NCBI GenBank assembly: GCA_003693705.1
Contig: RBZT01000563.1
Location: 124,001 to 188,000, forward strand
DNA length: 64,000 nt
Origin: Polymyxa betae
Taxonomy: Eukaryota > Endomyxa > Phytomyxea > Plasmodiophorida > Plasmodiophoridae
Direction of reading: 5' to 3'
The notes beneath the pieces were generated by a model. It did not search any database, was not told the origin of the DNA, and saw nothing but the letters and a program-made list of their open reading frames with translations. The position numbers were made by a program, and so were the translations under genes. Positions 61,032 through 64,000 of this stretch are shown piece by piece. Numbering within the stretch: position 1 is the first letter of the stretch; every line of letters starts with the position of its first letter.

Positions 61032-62070
61032 ATGACATTTGATGAATTCGACAGTATGATGTATCAAATCGGTAAAGAACAATATCTGCTTTCTTTGAAC
61101 TGGCCCTTTTGCTAATAGCTTGCAGATGCTCTCGTGAATCTTCCGAAAATTTCAGCCAGGCGTAGCTCCCAGACGAGAGTTCGAATGATTCAGGCTCTTC
61201 ATCGAAGAGGATGTATTGTGGCTATGACTGGAGATGGTGTTAATGCTTCTCCCATCTTGAAGTTAGCTGATGTTGGGATCTTCCTGGGACAAAACAGCAC
61301 CGATGTTGCCAAACAGGCATCCGATATCGTCTTGACTGATAAAGATTTCTGCCAACATCGTCAACGGCATTGCAGAAGGACGTCGTATTTGCAGAGATAT
61401 TCAGCGATTCATTGTTGTTCTGGTCGGGGAAAATATAGCCGAACTGTTCGTTGTAGTGATTGGCCTAGCCTTCGTCGATGTTGCTGGCCATTCTGTGTTT
61501 CCGTTAACGCCGATCTTGATTCTAGATAGTAGCCTGGTCATGAGGAGGAACTGTTCCTCCACTTTCTAATAGTTTCTGATGGATTAGGTGATTGGAACAC
61601 CATCGACTTTTGCGCTTGGTATGGAGAACAATCTGAACATTCAATGAACCGCCTACCCTGATGATTAAAGCTCGGTCTCTTCTAATGTTCATATGATTGG
61701 TGATTTCCATGACAATATTCAGTGGTTGGAATCCCAACTAGTTGCGACACGAGGTTTGGCAAATCACTGACGATTCGTATCGTGCTCTAGTAATGGTGAT
61801 TGCTGGGTTGACGATCTTTCATGCTGTTGCATACATATCGCGATATCCGAGCACTAATGTGGAGTATGAAAACATTCTTTGAGAATCCTGCCCATTACCC
61901 AAGCTGTGGCTATCGGCTGTTGTTCTGTCGTGATCATATCACAATACCTTCCAGGTTGGAACACCAAAGTCTTTCAACAGCGAGCATTTGCAGCACATCC
62001 ACTGTTGTATTTTAATGCAATTTCTGAGTAATATAAAAAGTGTTGGATTCTTCCACCATTTCTTCGAATA
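61032..62070 (+). pseudogene. Truncated, frameshifted ENA ATPase copy 3
   Basis: Begins in the middle of the gene (ATGACATTTGATGAATTCGA, equivalent to the MTSTEFDNMT segment), so about two thirds of the coding region is missing. The next intron is kept (61073-61126), so it arose by DNA duplication, not from mRNA. The hinge motif reads TGDGVNASP: the Asp needed for catalysis is Ala. One extra base near 61350 (AAAGATTTCTGCC versus AATAACTTCGCC) shifts the frame. The remainder still shows homology (GRRI..., [19 protein letters not shown]) in mixed frames to about 62060, with stops and gaps after 61560. Non-functional as a pump. Confidence 0.85.
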
Positions 62071-62099
62071 CAGACATTAATCATAGGCCGAACGAGAAA

Positions 62100-62393
62100 T
62101 CAACGGTTCTGCTTGATTGGCTTGGTGAAGTGGCGCTTTGAAAGCCGATGCCGACGTAGTTGGCCGATATCATGAAATGTTCTTGAGCAAACGTTGCATA
62201 CTCGATCGACACCTTCGGCTGCACTGTTACTAGCCGGTTTCTTATCTGAAGCAAGGGTCAGCACAATCACCGACCGCCAACGACAGGCAGAAATACCTGA
62301 TACCCAAGCCATAATTTGAAACTGGCCATGCACTGTCTTCACAGTTCGTTTGGTCCTGCGCCAAGCGCCTGGTGCAGCGGCGTTGTCAGCCAT
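62100..62393 (-). CDS. Small C2H2 zinc-finger protein
   Basis: 97 codons, or about 80 if a possible 51-nt intron (62246-62296; GTATTTCTG to TTGCTTCAG) is removed; both readings stay in frame. A single C2H2 finger near the C-terminus reads CNVCSRTFHDIGQLRRH..H with a C-X2-C-X12-H-X5-H spacing, as in U1-like or JAZ-type fingers of ribosome-biogenesis and RNA-binding proteins. The rest is basic. Whether it is a real gene is uncertain; the finger is well formed and the frame starts with a plausible ATG. The exact function is unknown. Confidence 0.55.
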   Translation of the reverse strand: MADNAAAPGAWRRTKRTVKTVHGQFQIMAWVSGISACRWRSVIVLTLASDKKPASNSAAEGVDRVCNVCSRTFHDIGQLRRHRLSKRHFTKPIKQNR

Positions 62394-62775
62394 AGAGCAT
62401 TGAGGTAGAATGGCATTATTTGATGCGGGATTACGTCGTTAAGATGCGTTACACAGTCCCATTAGGGTTCATATCACACCAATCGACCATGTGGTTGTAT
62501 GATACTGATTACGGCAGGACGGCAGCCCAGCTTCATTAGAGGTGCTCTTCCACACTGAACGTAGGAGGCTGCTGCTATACCATCAACTGGCTCATCCGTC
62601 TCTCCAACCTCATTCGATGTTTTGTCCCCATTTGAGAGACAAACTCGGCTCATCTGGCGGCGTTTGCAAATGGTTTCCCATCAACAGTGGACGTTGTGAC
62701 TTCAAGGATCATGTGTACTGTACTTGAATCGATGGGAAGTAGTACCGGTAGTGAACCGGGTCGCGAACCTGCTTG
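62394..62775. other. Divergent intergenic region
   Basis: Lies between the start of the zinc-finger gene (leftward) and the SAXO-like gene (rightward). Should hold both promoters. No distinct motif or repeat seen. Confidence 0.4.
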
Positions 62776-63843
62776 ATGGCGACAGGACGAGGAAGGTCGC
62801 AGGCTGGGGCGTTCTCGGCCCAGTCGGCCCATCGAGATGATTATCGTCCGCCTCCATTACCGGCTGCACAGCCGAGTCCTGTCAACAGACCTAGACTGTT
62901 TATTCCCTTCACCGGCACCTCTACGTCAAGCGATTATCGAGCTTTTCCTCGCGAAGCGTTGCTATCTAGCTCTGTCAAACGTTCCGAGCCAATTACGAAT
63001 CATATCGGCGATCGTTCGTCAGCAACCAAGTTTGATTGGTGTTCAACCAATCGCGAAGATTTTCGCTTTCATCAACGTCCGCCTGCAGAGACAGCAAAGC
63101 CTCCCTCACAGCGTCGTTTAGTTCTACCATTTACTGGCCAGAGCACCTCTCGAGCTGATTTTCAGGCTCCGCCTTCTGAAGTTCTTCGCAGCAGTCGACC
63201 CGGATCTGCTGCCCTGAAATCGTTCAATGATAGGGATAATATCCATGTTACAGACTTGCTGGATGACGCCAAGTTTGAGGGTTCTTCTTCTTATACCAGC
63301 GAATATAAGCCCATACCTTTACCGCTTTCTCAGACGCTTTCTCAACCGACCCTCGAATATGTTCCTTCTCAAGAGCCGCCGTTGCGATTCGAAGGCGTTT
63401 CCGAGAGCCATTCGCAGTATCGCTCGATTGAGCTAGAGAAGGGGCACCGAACGCCTATTGATAGCAAGACGTTCATTAGCTCGATATCCAGTCCAGGTTC
63501 CATGTTTGAGGCAACGACAGAGTTTCGTGCAAGCTTTAAGCCGGTGCCATTGGAGAGACACAATATTGCTCTGGAGCCATATGTTATGGACGATTCCATT
63601 CCATTCGATGCGACGACGGAATCTAGAGCCAGTTACCGACCTTACGTTCTCAGTAAATCAGATGGAACTCCATCGGTATCTGGCAGAGCAAGCCCTGTAT
63701 TCGAAGGGAATTCAGGCAGAGCAAGCCCTGTATTCGAAGGGAATTCAGGCAGAGCAAGCCCTGTATTCGAAGGGAATTCATCCCATCGTATTGATTATGT
63801 CCCATACTCAGATCAAAGCTGCAAACGTAATGACTCCTCATGA
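62776..63843 (+). CDS. SAXO-like stabiliser of axonemal microtubules
   Basis: An intronless 355-residue protein. It consists of Mn-like repeats with a consensus F-x-G/A-x-(S/T)-x(4-6)-(Y/F)-x-x-x-P. Seven are seen: FTGTSTSSDYRAFP, FTGQSTSRADFQAPP, FEGSSSYTSEYKPIP, FEGVSESHSQYRSIE, FEATTEFRASFKPVP, FDATTESRASYRPY and FEGNSSHRIDYVPY. This is the layout of SAXO1/2 (FAM154), MAP6-related proteins that bind and stabilise microtubules in cilia and flagella. The start ATG is at 62776 (the preceding TTG is not needed). Near the C-terminus three exact copies of an 11-residue unit (GRASPVFEGNS) are encoded by a 33-bp tandem repeat. The gene implies a flagellated stage. Confidence 0.8.
   Translation: MATGRGRSQAGAFSAQSAHRDDYRPPPLPAAQPSPVNRPRLFIPFTGTSTSSDYRAFPREALLSSSVKRSEPITNHIGDRSSATKFDWCSTNREDFRFHQRPPAETAKPPSQRRLVLPFTGQSTSRADFQAPPSEVLRSSRPGSAALKSFNDRDNIHVTDLLDDAKFEGSSSYTSEYKPIPLPLSQTLSQPTLEYVPSQEPPLRFEGVSESHSQYRSIELEKGHRTPIDSKTFISSISSPGSMFEATTEFRASFKPVPLERHNIALEPYVMDDSIPFDATTESRASYRPYVLSKSDGTPSVSGRASPVFEGNSGRASPVFEGNSGRASPVFEGNSSHRIDYVPYSDQSCKRNDSS
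63682..63780 (+). repeat. 33-bp coding minisatellite, three exact copies
   Basis: Units at 63682-63714, 63715-63747 and 63748-63780 are identical at every base. The length is a multiple of three, so it expands the protein by 11-residue steps within the SAXO-like gene. Confidence 0.97.
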
Positions 63844-64000
63844 CCTGGCGCTATCACTTTTAATACAATTCAGACAATTTTCAAATGATCTTCATTCGTT
63901 CATCTATGACTGCCGAAAATTCACGTTGATCTCAAAAAAGTTCATTCGCCATCATCAAGAATGGCCATTCCGAGAGGTTTTGTTGCTGATAGAATTTCCA

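Noticed and set aside
61134-61529. Copy 3 of ENA as a short functional pump fragment
   Set aside because: Catalytic Asp replaced, frameshift present, and no phosphorylation or actuator domain.
1-64000. CRISPR arrays, insertion sequences, rRNA genes and operon structure
   Set aside because: None seen; no regularly spaced repeats, no transposase or rRNA sequence, and gene arrangement is eukaryotic.

Overview
This is nuclear DNA of a eukaryotic microbe. Nearly every gene is broken by very short GT-AG introns (about 31-60 nt, occasionally 90-200 nt). Genes are packed on both strands with gaps of only tens to hundreds of bases, and there are no operons or ribosome binding sites. The gene set (calcineurin A, V-ATPase subunit d, COX6B, PSMD5, TAPT1, ferlin, a DENN-type Afi1 protein, NAPE-PLD) is general eukaryotic. 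A SAXO-like axonemal protein, a CSPP1/CCDC66-like coiled-coil protein and ferlin suggest a flagellated stage. ENA-type P-type ATPases and a chitin-deacetylase-like membrane protein would fit a chitin-related, osmotrophic or parasitic protist, for example a phytomyxid or a chytrid-grade organism. That placement is inference only. All boundaries come from hand splicing on reading frame, GT-AG ends and family conservation.

Layout. 1-8748 (+): a very large unidentified protein, cut at the window start, ending in an EF-hand pair. 8950-11650 (+): a PH-FYVE-RhoGEF-PH-FYVE-FYVE protein. 12611-17226 (-): a ferlin. 17326-18969 (-): a coiled-coil protein. 19323-20037 (+): a two-CBS protein. 20364-27761 (+): a full-length SMCHD1-like GHKL ATPase with a C-terminal SMC hinge. 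27821-29158 (-): a chitin-deacetylase-like protein lacking its metal ligands. 29584-32259 (+): an Afi1-like DENN protein. 32503-34081 (+) NAPE-PLD and 34078-35600 (-) V-ATPase d overlap at their stop codons. 37120-38366 (+): a secreted aspartic protease. 38676-40376 (-): TAPT1. 41254-43264 (+): a stomatin/HIR-type SPFH protein with tandem 7-nt and 5-nt microexons. 44600-46347 (+): PSMD5. 46624-48488 (+): an OFA-type MFS transporter. 48533-50146 (-): an APC amino-acid transporter. 50437-50969 (-): COX6B. 51239-53213 (-): calcineurin A. 53844-62070 (+): two intact ENA ATPases plus a broken third copy. 62100-62393 (-): a small zinc-finger protein. 62776-63843 (+): the SAXO-like protein.

There is no single gene cluster with a shared pathway. 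Loose themes are membrane traffic and phosphoinositide signalling (RhoGEF/FYVE, ferlin, Afi1, NAPE-PLD), ion and metabolite transport (ENA pair, MFS, APC, V-ATPase), and flagellar or microtubule structure (SAXO, coiled-coil). The most notable items are the SMCHD1-like gene, the microexons, the pseudo-deacetylase, and the ENA array with signs of gene conversion.
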